In this document: positions 1 to 8,354 of the stretch, one piece after another | Layout: every line of letters begins with the position of its first letter | How positions within the stretch are numbered: position 1 is the first letter of the stretch | NCBI GenBank assembly: GCA_035620895.1 | Contig: DASPFY010000010.1 | Location: 7,165-71,164, forward strand | Length of the DNA: 64,000 nucleotides | Reading direction: 5' to 3' | Origin: TA-21 sp035620895 | Lineage (GTDB): Archaea > Thermoproteota > Nitrososphaeria > Nitrososphaerales > Nitrososphaeraceae | The notes under the pieces: model-generated | Databases searched by the model: none | The model's input: the letters and a program-made list of their open reading frames with translations, nothing else | What the model was told of the DNA's origin: nothing | Program-made: the position numbers and the translations under genes

Positions 1-299
1 ACAGCTGTGATAGTACTTTTATAAGATTTCAATATCGAAACTTTGTGCATTAATTTATTTTGTTCATTTATTTATTTTTTGTCAAGATTTAATATCGCCC
101 TCATCGAATGATTTCGCTATTCAGCAACATAGAAAATGAGCAGCAAAATGTTAATACATCATTAATAGGTATTATCCAATTTACAAGCAAAAGTAATATT
201 TAATATTTCAACCTGATACATATTAAAAAGCAAATTTGAGAAGAAAAACAAGATAAAATCCCAAATAATTTATTGTGGGAGAAATGAACATATTTCTAA
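1..299. other. AT-rich sequence without a gene
   Basis: I see no convincing coding frame, tRNA or strong repeat in this leading stretch. It must hold the promoter of the following plus-strand gene; AT-rich blocks such as TTTATAAG near base 18 and AATATTTAATATTT near base 195 could be TATA boxes, but none stands out. A GGGAG ribosome-binding-like motif lies at 277-283. Confidence 0.5.
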
Positions 300-1499
300 T
301 TGATAGACATACGCAATATCCTCACCCTAAGATATGATCCTACGATTGAAATTAAATCACCTATTCCGCAAATAGACATTAAGCAAATTGAGAGTAGAAA
401 GGGTCCAATTCCATCATCTGAGGATATAGAACGGGAATTAAGGACTAATATAAGGAAGAACATAATCGACCTAAATCCGAAAAAAATTTCACTAGCGTTG
501 AGCACCGGTGTTGATTCTAATCTGATACTTTCATTGATAAGAGATGAATATCCTAAACTAGATATAAAATGTATCTCTGTGAGTTTTGATGAAGCAAGTG
601 AGGCTAATTATGCAAAAAAAATAGCTGAATCAATGGGCACAGATTTTTATAATGTTACTGTTGATAACCCTCTTAAGGATTTACCGTTATTAATAAGTAT
701 TATACAAGAACCTAGATGGAATTTGTATCAATATTATTTTATGGAGAAATCTAAACAGTTCTCAAATGTTCTCTTTACTGGAGATGGTGGCGATGAACTA
801 TTTGGTGGCTATACTTTTAGATATAATAAATTTCTGAGTTTATTGAATCACAATCACGATTGGAAACAACGCGTCCGTTCTTATCTAGATTGTCATGAAC
901 GGGATTGGCTACCAGATCAGGAAAAACTTTTTGGAGAAACCGTCAGGTTCGATTGGTATTCTGTTTACTCGTTACTGAGAAAGTATTTTGATAATAAACT
1001 AGATCCACTGGATCAGGTCTTTTTGGCAGATTACCACGGTAAGTTGATTTATGATTTCATTCCAACTAATAACAAGTTTTTTAAGCATTTTGGACTAACT
1101 GGATTCTCCCCCCTATTAGATAGTAAAATTATTGATATGGCTTTTAAGATTCCAGCTAGTATAAAATTTAATGACAAAACAAATGTCGGAAAAATTCCTC
1201 TACGGAAGATTCTCTCTATTTTAAAAGGTAGTAACGTTTCTGATACAAAGATCGGATTTGGAATGGATCTGAAAAATCTATGGTCAACTAACGCGAAGGA
1301 AATTGTTATTGCTACTCTTTCTAATGCAAGTATATTTCGTGATAAAATAATCAGCGGCGATTTTTACAATCATATGATAAAGATTATTGAGGATACTCAA
1401 AATGTAAGATACATTAGTAAAATGTTGCAGTTGCTAAGTCTTGAAATTTGGTACAAGATGTTCATTACATTTGAATGGAGCTCGAGACATTCATTATGA
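300..1499 (+). CDS. Asparagine-synthase-like protein (synthetase domain only)
   Basis: The 399-residue product matches the C-terminal synthetase domain of asparagine synthetase B. The PP-loop ATP-binding motif STGVDS lies at residues 68-73 and the family signature GDGGDELFGGY at about 161-171. The N-terminal glutaminase (GATase-2) domain is absent, so ammonia or an unknown donor would replace glutamine, and the true substrate may be a sugar or lipid carboxylate rather than aspartate. It opens a glycosyltransferase/epimerase region, which favours a role in surface-glycan modification (inference). The TTG start is the only one possible upstream because it follows a TAA at 297-299 directly; the gene may therefore be 5'-truncated. 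Confidence 0.75.
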   Translation: MIDIRNILTLRYDPTIEIKSPIPQIDIKQIESRKGPIPSSEDIERELRTNIRKNIIDLNPKKISLALSTGVDSNLILSLIRDEYPKLDIKCISVSFDEASEANYAKKIAESMGTDFYNVTVDNPLKDLPLLISIIQEPRWNLYQYYFMEKSKQFSNVLFTGDGGDELFGGYTFRYNKFLSLLNHNHDWKQRVRSYLDCHERDWLPDQEKLFGETVRFDWYSVYSLLRKYFDNKLDPLDQVFLADYHGKLIYDFIPTNNKFFKHFGLTGFSPLLDSKIIDMAFKIPASIKFNDKTNVGKIPLRKILSILKGSNVSDTKIGFGMDLKNLWSTNAKEIVIATLSNASIFRDKIISGDFYNHMIKIIEDTQNVRYISKMLQLLSLEIWYKMFITFEWSSRHSL

Positions 1500-1573
1500 A
1501 AGGTCAAGATCAATAATGCCCTTTTTGAGATCAACATGAGCATATCAACACTCATTTGTGAACTTGATATAGT

Positions 1574-2713
1574 TCAAACTGATTTATAGGCGTCGATAAT
1601 GTTTTTTTCATATTTTTCCCAAATCAGATAATTTCTAGCATAGTTGAAAATATCAACTCTTTTCTTGTATAATTCCTCCATGTTTGTTTTGAAATACTGT
1701 AATTTAAGTGCTAAATCTTCATAGTTTTCAAATGTTAAACAATTACCTTCCAAAGTGTGAATGACGGATGTTAGGTCTGATGTTAACATTACAAACAATC
1801 CAGCGTGAGCATACTCATATGCCTTATTTGGGTTCAAAAAAGGATGAGACCAGTGTTTCTTCCAAGGTATCATTCCGATGGAATTTTTTCTCATTTCGAA
1901 GAACATCTTATTTCTTGGAATAAATCCCGTTGCCTTGAAATTTTGAGATAACTCTGGTTCCCATCCTATAATTGTCAAATTTCCAATATCTCGAATCATG
2001 AAAAGATTCGTCAGACCCGAGATATCTCTATTGATAACTTGTTTATGTCTGCTGTCTCCTCCTGCATAAACGCATGACAATTTCTCATGAAATTCAGGTT
2101 TATTAAATTCGCCTGTTTCAGCTTCCGATGGAAAGTTAGGTACCGTAAATATGTGCCTTGTACCTTCTGGGCTAAATTTCCTTAAATCTTGTGCAATCTG
2201 TTCAGAGACCGTTATTGTAGGTATAGAAGATACCAACTCTCTCTCCCATTTTGTCCATTTAGAAATGCTCCTTTTCGAAATAAAATTCAATTTCATGTCA
2301 CTAATTAATCTGCCAATACCAGAACGACCCCGAGTATGCCCTTGTAGCTTTAGATTTTCGGCGTTGACTAGTGAAAGCATTCCAAAATATTCATGATCGT
2401 CAAAAACTGCAGGTAGCCCAAGATCAAAGGATATCTTTGCCGATCCAATATTGTGTGAATGTACTATATCTGGTCTAACCTCATTTACCAATCGAGTTAT
2501 TTGTTTCTTAACGCGATCGTAAAAGTATGGTACCCCTATCATAGCTCCGGCAGTCCACTCTATAGGATAGGTTCTTGAAAAGGTAGCAGAATGACAGTTG
2601 GTGTTAAATCTGCCACCAAAAAATATCTCAAACCCGTTTTTCTTTCCAGTGAGTGCAGCTTTTTCAACCCTCCAATCAGGAAGTCCATCGTCTGATAGGT
2701 GAAGTACTTTCAT
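1574..2713 (-). CDS. Glycosyltransferase, GT4-like (GT-B fold)
   Basis: The 379-residue protein begins with the GT-B Rossmann pattern MKVLHLSDDGLPDWR, has the region VRPDIVHSHNIGSAK near residue 85 typical of GT4 N-terminal domains, and a donor-binding-like segment NKAYEYAHAGLFVMLTS near residue 300. It would move an activated sugar onto a lipid-linked or protein-linked glycan at the inner face of the membrane. It is convergent with the asparagine-synthase-like gene and divergent from the epimerase at 2930, and belongs to the surface-glycan region. Donor and acceptor cannot be told from sequence. Confidence 0.8.
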   Translation of the reverse strand: MKVLHLSDDGLPDWRVEKAALTGKKNGFEIFFGGRFNTNCHSATFSRTYPIEWTAGAMIGVPYFYDRVKKQITRLVNEVRPDIVHSHNIGSAKISFDLGLPAVFDDHEYFGMLSLVNAENLKLQGHTRGRSGIGRLISDMKLNFISKRSISKWTKWERELVSSIPTITVSEQIAQDLRKFSPEGTRHIFTVPNFPSEAETGEFNKPEFHEKLSCVYAGGDSRHKQVINRDISGLTNLFMIRDIGNLTIIGWEPELSQNFKATGFIPRNKMFFEMRKNSIGMIPWKKHWSHPFLNPNKAYEYAHAGLFVMLTSDLTSVIHTLEGNCLTFENYEDLALKLQYFKTNMEELYKKRVDIFNYARNYLIWEKYEKNIIDAYKSV

Positions 2714-2929
2714 TCTAGCATCCCGTAATCAGCAATTAATGTCATTAGCAAAATATAGACACATTTTGAAGTAGCATTTCAGATATTAGAATTTTCTGAA
2801 AAATAATTGAATTATGAAGATGAGTTATGTATTGATCGTTTTTGACAATATTACACTTTTAAAAGAGACAGTTATAACTGCAAATTAAATGGGTAATTTC
2901 ACCTTCGAGTCAGGAGGATTAGTAGTCTT

Positions 2930-3892
2930 ATGAAAATTCTCATAACTGGTGCCGCAGGTTTCCTAGGAAGTCACTTGTCTGAAAAGTATGTTCTCGATAA
3001 TCATCTGGTATACGGAGTGGATAACTTGATGAATGGGAACCTCAACAATGTCCGTACTCTATTGCACAGAAAGAATTTTAAATTTATTCGTGGAGACATC
3101 ACCCTAAACGAAGTATATTCTAAACTACCAAATGATTTCGATGCCATTTTTCATTTAGCAGCTCAAATCCATGTTGATAGGTCAATCGTCAATCCCGAAG
3201 AGACTTTTAAAATTAATCTCGGTGGAACCCTGAAAATTCTGGAATTTGCCAGAATGAATGATATTGACAAGATATTATTTTCGTCAACAAGCGAGGTCTA
3301 TGGATCTGCACAATATGCTCCAATGGACGAGTCACACCCATTGTCTGCAAAACATCCATATGGCGTAAGTAAGATTGCTGCTGACAGACTATGTTACACC
3401 TACAATGAAACTTATGATCTAGGTGTAGATATTATTCGATGTTTCAATTTTTTTGGACCCAGGCAAAAAGATACAGGCTACGGAGGCGTGATTGCAATTT
3501 TCATAAATAGGGTATTACAAAGCAAGCCCCCTATTATTTATGGTGACGGGAGGCAGTCCAGAGACTATATGTTTGTGAAGGATGCCGTGTATGCCTATGA
3601 TACGGTACTCAGGTCCAAAGGAAATCCAGGCAAAAATGGGATAAACTTTGGTAGCGGTAAAGAAATATCCATACAAGAAATTGCAGACATGGTTATAAAA
3701 CATGGTGCAAAAGACAGTAACTTGCGACCGATTCACGTGGATCCCAGACCAGTTGAAGTACAAAGACTAATTGCTGACATTTCAAAAGCAAAGAAACTAT
3801 TACAATTCAAACCAAAGATACAATTTGAAAAAGGTCTTGCCTTACTAATTGATTGGTATAGAAACTACAAATCAGAGCTATGGCTGTATTAG
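2930..3892 (+). CDS. NAD-dependent NDP-sugar epimerase/dehydratase
   Basis: An extended short-chain dehydrogenase of 320 residues. The NAD-binding motif GAAGFLGSH is at residues 7-15, the Ser of SSTSEVYG at about 120 and the catalytic YGVSK (YxxxK) at about 143-147; C-terminal YGDGRQSRDYMFVKD is the nucleotide-sugar binding region. The family includes UDP-glucose 4-epimerase and dTDP-glucose 4,6-dehydratase; the exact substrate is open. The ATG is preceded by GGAGG at 2913-2917, a clear ribosome-binding site. The remains of a second epimerase follow directly downstream. Confidence 0.88.
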   Translation: MKILITGAAGFLGSHLSEKYVLDNHLVYGVDNLMNGNLNNVRTLLHRKNFKFIRGDITLNEVYSKLPNDFDAIFHLAAQIHVDRSIVNPEETFKINLGGTLKILEFARMNDIDKILFSSTSEVYGSAQYAPMDESHPLSAKHPYGVSKIAADRLCYTYNETYDLGVDIIRCFNFFGPRQKDTGYGGVIAIFINRVLQSKPPIIYGDGRQSRDYMFVKDAVYAYDTVLRSKGNPGKNGINFGSGKEISIQEIADMVIKHGAKDSNLRPIHVDPRPVEVQRLIADISKAKKLLQFKPKIQFEKGLALLIDWYRNYKSELWLY

Positions 3893-3906
3893 CAACTTTT
3901 CCAAAT

Positions 3907-4520
3907 GACTATTAAAAAGTACTTGTCACTAGAAGTAATGGATTTGTTGGAAGCCAATGCACATAAGCGTTTAAAGGAAATTGAATCTAAGTTGTTACTA
4001 CTAAAAATCTGAAACTTATCGAGGTAATTAGTGCCCCTAGAGAGAATCTGCCAGGATTATTCACGACACTTTGGAATAAATTTGGTGACTTTGCATACAT
4101 TCTGTGTAAATGGCCTTAATTCAGGAGATCGTTCCCTTATTTCTTCTATCATTAGTTAAATCAAAAAAGATGGGCAGCATTAGACTTTTCCGTAAAAAGT
4201 TTAAGGGGGATTTTCTTTTTGTTACTGATTTCGAAGATCTAATATAGAAGATTTTAGAAGATTTCCCAAAGGGATAAAATCTTTATAACGTAGGTTACGG
4301 AAGGACCTACAGCCCGAACCAAGCTGTAGACAATCTCGCAAGATTACATGGCAAGAAAATAAAAATTCAATTTTCAGATCGACCATTCCGGATATTTCAA
4401 AAATTAGAGCCGATATCACAATAGTTTCAAAGGCATTTATTGGAGGCAATTGTTGACACCAGAAAAGGATTGAGGTTAATTGTTAAGATTCATGAGTTTT
4501 GTAATTTTATTAAGTATCAG
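3907..4520 (+). pseudogene. Decayed NDP-sugar epimerase
   Basis: Pieces of an extended-SDR epimerase appear in order on the plus strand but in different frames. 3916-3957 gives KVLVTRSNGFVGSQ, the Rossmann NAD motif. About 4073-4158 gives VTLHTFCVNGLNSGDRSLIS, resembling the segment before the substrate loop. 4170-4247 gives GDFLFVTDFEDLI, the usual R/GDFxxVxD region. 4284-4400 gives YNVGYGRTYSPNQAVDNL and GKKIKIQF, and 4403-4515 gives IRADITIVSKAF then WRQLLTPEK and GLRLIV across further frameshifts. The middle with the catalytic YxxxK is missing. Several frameshifts, internal stops and a deletion mean it is not functional. It is not an obvious recent copy of the intact gene at 2930. Confidence 0.75.
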
Positions 4521-4584
4521 CCAACAGAATATTAGATATAGTGTTATGTAATAGATTATTAGACGATAGGATATTCAATAGAAC

Positions 4585-5478
4585 ATGCGCATTGTGCACA
4601 TACTTGATGCAGCCGGTGTTGCGTGCATTTACTCAAAATATCAACAGATGCAGGGGCATGACGCCAAGGTTATCTGGAACAAGGATGTTGCAGACAAGTA
4701 TGGAATTTATGATTTCTATAAAGATTATCTAATCAATGTAACATATGGGAAATTTACTGAAACATGCATCCAAGAAGGAGAAACTGCTGATGTGATTCAC
4801 GTGCATGGCTACATAGACATACTTTTTGCGCTTCGTAAGAAATTCCATAGACAAAAGAAGATCATTTTGCATTATCATGGAACTGACATTCGTGGATTAA
4901 AAAAACAAGAGCTACCTCACCGATCACTACTGTCAGATACAATGATTAAACTCAAGATGTTTTATAGGAAAAAAATTGGTCATATAAGAGCTCAGAAATT
5001 AGCTGACGCTGTATGTGTCTCTACACCTGATTTATTACCATTGGTTAGGAGTGGCATCCATATTCCAATTCCTATAGACATAGAACATTTTAGTCCAAAG
5101 AATGATTCAAATGGAGAATTGAAAGATGCATTTACCATAAATTCAGAGGTAACAAACATACAGCGAGCCCTAGACCTGTGTAAGAAAAATCAGATTAATC
5201 TCAATATAGAGGTAATTGACAGGACGAAGAATCCAATATTGTATTCTGACATTCCTGATTTTATAAGAGGATACAGTACATACGTTGATATCAGATATGT
5301 CAACGATATTGTTCTAGAGAATCTAAGTAGCACAGCACTGCAATCCCTAGCATGTGGACTAAGTGTATTGGATTATAAACTACAATTTCGTAGCGGCCTG
5401 CCCAGCGAACATGATGCAGTAAATGTAGCTTCTCAATTGTCCAAAATTTACACTGATTTGGGCATCCTGAAACTCTAA
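4585..5478 (+). CDS. Glycosyltransferase GT4-like, short
   Basis: The 297-residue product starts MRIVHILDAAGVACIYSK and has the GT4-like N-terminal features ADVIHVHGYID (about 70) and HYHGTDIRG (about 105). The C-terminal half keeps VPI-like IPIPIDIEHFSPKND and a degraded donor-binding motif SSTALQSLACGLSVLDY, in which the usual Glu residues of the EX7E motif are not evident. It is shorter than most GT4 enzymes (350-400 residues), so the second Rossmann domain is reduced. It probably acts in the same glycan pathway as its neighbours, but catalytic competence is uncertain. Confidence 0.7.
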   Translation: MRIVHILDAAGVACIYSKYQQMQGHDAKVIWNKDVADKYGIYDFYKDYLINVTYGKFTETCIQEGETADVIHVHGYIDILFALRKKFHRQKKIILHYHGTDIRGLKKQELPHRSLLSDTMIKLKMFYRKKIGHIRAQKLADAVCVSTPDLLPLVRSGIHIPIPIDIEHFSPKNDSNGELKDAFTINSEVTNIQRALDLCKKNQINLNIEVIDRTKNPILYSDIPDFIRGYSTYVDIRYVNDIVLENLSSTALQSLACGLSVLDYKLQFRSGLPSEHDAVNVASQLSKIYTDLGILKL

Positions 5479-5576
5479 ATTAGACAAAGATAATCAATGC
5501 ACACTTCAATTCTATATAAAAATAATTCCCATAAGCCTTCTAGGTTCTTACATTATAGAAACTACGCTATCTAGAG

Positions 5577-6299
5577 TCATTGATGATTATTGTTCCTCTT
5601 TGGGGATAACAACCAGCATTGTTGCCATGCTAAAAGGTTTTTGAATTTCATCAAATGGCTGGGCAGAAAAGTCCTAAATTCTAATATTTTTATATTTGCT
5701 TCTTTACAGAATATCTCAAAATCCTTTACAGACCAGAAGTGTAAATGTGTAAAGGATTGCCGTGGAACATATCCTCTTAACATCTGAATCCGCCATTTAA
5801 TATACGCACTATTGGGGATAGTTACTATGACCCCTTTTGTTGCATGGTTCATTGCGTCATTCAAAATCCTTTGTGGATATGCCGTATGTTCAATTACCTC
5901 TAACAACAGTATGTACTCATAAAAGGTATCATCAGAAAGGCCCAGACCATTTGTAATATCTCGGATTTCTGTTGCTATTCCAAGCTTCCTTGCTTTTTCA
6001 CATGCTGTTGCTGATATATCCACTCCAGTAACCTTAACATTTTTATTCTTTATTAAATAATTTGAAACTGTTCCGTCCCCTACTCCAACGTCTAGTACTG
6101 TTGCACCGGGTTCAATCCAGTCTTCCACTAGTCTAGCTCTTGATAAATTACCCGTGATAACAGCGGAGTGATATTTTTCATAATCTTCAAAGACCTCTGG
6201 AAATTCCATATTACTTTGAGTTAGTGCCTTCCATGCCTCACGTAATATACCCAACCCGAGTGATACTCCAAAGCGAGGAGCGTAGCGTGAGCCCATCAT
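5577..6299 (-). CDS. Class I SAM-dependent methyltransferase
   Basis: A 240-residue Rossmann methyltransferase. Motif I, VLDVGVGDGT, is at about 68-77; the acidic strand-2 motif GVDIS and the post-motif LLLEVIEHTAYPQ are clear. It resembles the methyltransferases of glycan and lipid gene clusters that act on sugars or small molecules. It is convergent with the glycosyltransferase at 4585. The substrate is unknown; O-methylation of a surface sugar is a guess from context. Confidence 0.8.
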   Translation of the reverse strand: MMGSRYAPRFGVSLGLGILREAWKALTQSNMEFPEVFEDYEKYHSAVITGNLSRARLVEDWIEPGATVLDVGVGDGTVSNYLIKNKNVKVTGVDISATACEKARKLGIATEIRDITNGLGLSDDTFYEYILLLEVIEHTAYPQRILNDAMNHATKGVIVTIPNSAYIKWRIQMLRGYVPRQSFTHLHFWSVKDFEIFCKEANIKILEFRTFLPSHLMKFKNLLAWQQCWLLSPKRNNNHQ

Positions 6300-6550
6300 A
6301 TTGGTTGTGTGGAAGGGGTATTTGACTTAATTGATAATAATAATAGAAACTTACAGTAATTAATTGATTATAATACAGTTTGTTACAGTAAATCTTAAAA
6401 AATGAAATTACAGCGATTACTCAAGCACGAAAAACCCTCACAGAAGAAAAAATTAATTCAATAATATTTATGATGCTATGCCACTTATCACTTAAAAAAA
6501 ATTTAATTTAACATTATGACATCGTCACCCGAGAAAAAACTATTCACGAT

Positions 6551-6757
6551 TCAGTGAATAGGATATATCCTTAATTTATCAGCATATCCAGGAGGGTGGA
6601 AAGTATGATCGTCAATTTCCCCTATATTCTTGAAGGGATCATCGGCCATATTTTTGGATGAGTTATCGGCGAATACGTTCGCTGTAATTGCACCAAATAT
6701 CATTCCAATTAACAGTACTATCGAGGCGAGAAGTAAGGTCTTTGAACATAAGATCAT
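6551..6757 (-). CDS. Small exported or membrane-anchored protein
   Basis: The 68-residue product has one long hydrophobic stretch (about residues 8-30, LLLASIVLLIGMIFGAITANVFA) ending in an Ala-rich signal-peptidase-like site, then a short polar, acidic tail with HTFHPPGYADKLRIYPIH. I do not recognise the family. A purine-rich AAGAAG lies just before the ATG at 6755-6757 and an AT-rich TTTACTTAATATTA block lies about 60 bases upstream. Short exported proteins of this shape are common in ammonia-oxidising archaea; function unknown. Confidence 0.55.
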   Translation of the reverse strand: MILCSKTLLLASIVLLIGMIFGAITANVFADNSSKNMADDPFKNIGEIDDHTFHPPGYADKLRIYPIH

Positions 6758-7164
6758 TTACTTCTTACAGAAGGTTTTGGTTAATATGGACTTGGAGGGA
6801 AAAATCCTATTAATATTAAGTAAATTATGTTAGTTAGTATCTATAATAACATAAGTGATTGAGTAGATATGTTGACTTATTCTAAATCAATCTATAAATT
6901 TATCTATCCATCTTGGATGCAATCAATAATCTGTTATTGCTAAAATCAATGGATCAATACAATACAGGATCGGTATAAGGGTGGGGTGTTGCGAGAAAAA
7001 AATTTAATTGTTTTATTATTCTTTCCTTCTCTTCATTAAGAACAACACAAGCAAAAGAGTGCTCTTTAGATAAAGAACAAACTAGTTATGATGATTCGTT
7101 AGATGCCTTAAGACTTAGTTTGAAAGGCTATAGTATAATGTAATGAGTAACAACTTTTAGCAGC
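6758..7164. other. Non-coding stretch containing a short repeated peptide remnant
   Basis: No complete gene is visible. On the plus strand an open frame lacking a normal start codon ends at a TAA at 7141-7143 and encodes DKEQTSYDDSLDAL near its end; the same peptide recurs at 7933-7983. A G-rich run GGGTGGGG is at 6979-6986. The remnant looks like the 3' end of a lost gene. Confidence 0.4.
7069..7120 (+). repeat. Copy A of a short dispersed repeat (KEQTSY peptide)
   Basis: This stretch shares the 18-base core AGAACAAACTAGTTATGA-like sequence with 7936-7955 and about 70% of the following 30 bases. Both copies translate in frame to KEQTSY(D/E)(D/N)xLDAL, so the similarity is kept at protein level. 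It may mark fragments of a duplicated gene. Confidence 0.5.
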
Positions 7165-7260
7165 CTAATTCGTAAATGCGTAATTCATTACAACTATTGC
7201 CACAGTGATAACTACTGCCGCGATAGCCGAGATTGCTCCAATATACTTACTTTCACTCAT
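7165..7260 (-). CDS. 31-residue single-span membrane miniprotein
   Basis: An ATG at 7258-7260 opens a 31-codon frame ending at TAG (7165-7167). The peptide begins MSESKYIGAISAIAAVV and continues through a single hydrophobic helix (about residues 7-26) to a short polar end. Upstream, the TATA-like TTATATTA at 7289-7296 lies about 30 bases before the ATG, the spacing expected for a leaderless archaeal mRNA, which is the main reason to accept so short a gene. Family and function are unknown. Confidence 0.5.
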   Translation of the reverse strand: MSESKYIGAISAIAAVVITVAIVVMNYAFTN

Positions 7261-7463
7261 TTAGCATCATAGTTATGCGTCAGGATTTAATATAAGCTTA
7301 GAATTGAATATTTTATCTATGATTGCAGACCTATTTTGATTCATCCTATTCTAATGTCAATCATTTTTAAACCTTATACGCAATTGGAGAAATTGCAAAA
7401 ATCGGTTGTAAAATAAAAGAAAAAAGTGTTTGTAGGTAACGAAATATTGTTACCTATTGGATG

Positions 7464-7811
7464 CTATGATGTGGGGCCGTTGAATGCATCATTCCCAGTA
7501 TTTGGTTCTACTAAGTTGTTGGTGCAAACGAATTTATTGTCGTCATTGCCAGTGTTGCCGCCGGTACCGCCATTCGCGCTGCCGCTATCCGCGCTGCCGC
7601 CATTCGCGCTGCCGCTATCCGCGCTGCAATTATTTTCCTGGGTTATTTTTTGGGCTCTATCTTTGGTCGTGTTACAGTTTTCGTCGTCATTGTCTTCACA
7701 TTCTTCAGTTTCTGCATATACTGGTGCTGCTTGTATCATTGTTCCTGTTAGCACTGCCAAGATTCCTCCAGACAGTATTACTAACATCAACAAGTTCTTT
7801 GTTTCAAACAT
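7464..7811 (-). CDS. Exported, repeat-containing Cys/Asn/Gly-rich protein
   Basis: The 115-residue product has a signal peptide (hydrophobic core LLMLVILSGGILAVLTGTMI, likely cleavage after APVYA), then an acidic Cys-containing part (ECEDNDDENC) and two copies of SADSGSANGG, followed by TGGNTGNDD. It is likely released or cell-surface attached. The repeats are encoded by a perfect 2 x 30-base tandem repeat of very high GC compared with its surroundings. No domain family is recognised. It would start at the ATG 7809-7811. Confidence 0.65.
   Translation of the reverse strand: MFETKNLLMLVILSGGILAVLTGTMIQAAPVYAETEECEDNDDENCNTTKDRAQKITQENNCSADSGSANGGSADSGSANGGTGGNTGNDDNKFVCTNNLVEPNTGNDAFNGPTS
7567..7626. 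repeat. Perfect 2 x 30-bp GC-rich tandem repeat inside an exported protein gene
   Basis: Units 7567-7596 and 7597-7626 are identical and consist of GCC/CGC-rich triplets in a genome that is otherwise roughly one third GC. They encode SADSGSANGG twice on the minus strand. Exact identity points to recent duplication or slippage, so copy number may vary between strains. Confidence 0.85.
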
Positions 7812-7930
7812 TGTATTCGTAAATTGATACGAAATAATGTATATGTGGATTGAGTCAGAACAAGTGGTAAAAAAGAAACAGAGTCTTTTCTACTACTTTT
7901 AATCTGAATTTATGAATAGAATATTATTCA

Positions 7931-7983
7931 CTTGATAAAAGAACAAACTAGTTATGAAAATTTATTAGACGCACTTAGCTATC
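7931..7983 (+). repeat. Copy B of the KEQTSY repeat
   Basis: It matches 7069-7120. Read in frame, it gives IKEQTSYENLLDAL and stops at TGA a few codons later. With copy A it flanks the exported repeat-protein gene and the miniprotein gene. Confidence 0.5.
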
Positions 7984-8277
7984 ATTGAACCATTACTAAA
8001 TAAGATAATTTTTTTATTTAAAATTATGACAAAAAAATTGTGCGAAGTACAGGTTTTTCTAACCAGGATTCTCCTCCTCTGCTTCTGACTCAGTTGTATG
8101 TGAATTAGAAAGTTTGATTTGTTGTTTGATTTGTATTCGAAGAAAAAGTCGATCAAATCGTTAGATTGCATTGACAGTTAAAACTCTGACATCATTTGAC
8201 AAGACACTTGCAGTGATGATGATTAATGCTAGATTTGCTGGATCTTCATGTCTCCTTTTCAATGTTTTCTAGTTGCT

Positions 8278-8295
8278 TATAATCTTAAGATTATA
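8278..8295. repeat. 18-bp perfect palindrome
   Basis: TATAATCTT/AAGATTATA is exactly self-complementary. It lies 60 bases beyond the stop of the wecB-like gene (minus strand). There is no T-run, so a classical terminator is unlikely; a dimeric protein site or transcript end structure is possible. Confidence 0.4.
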
Positions 8296-8354
8296 GACAT
8301 GATTATCGGCGTGAATATATAGCCACGTCCAACTTTATCATCGAAAAAAAAGTC

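Larger units (their letters stand above)
7812..8354. other. Gene-free stretch with repeat copy B and a palindrome
   Basis: No gene is supported here. Copy B of the KEQTSY repeat lies at 7931-7983 (TTG ATA AAA GAA ... TGA), and an 18-bp perfect palindrome TATAATCTTAAGATTATA at 8278-8295. A minus-strand open frame at 7965-8171 has no recognisable domain and an unconvincing composition. Confidence 0.5.

Noticed and set aside
7426..7827. Two long plus-strand frames over the exported repeat protein gene
   Set aside because: They are antisense to a convincing signal-peptide gene and arise from the GC-rich repeat, with no recognisable domain.
7965..8171. 68-residue minus-strand frame downstream of wecB
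   Set aside because: Composition is Lys/Ile/Phe-rich from AT-rich DNA, with no domain or promoter; it also overlaps repeat copy B.
8278..8295. 18-bp palindrome as wecB terminator
   Set aside because: There is no loop suitable for a hairpin and no T-run, so a terminator call is not supported.
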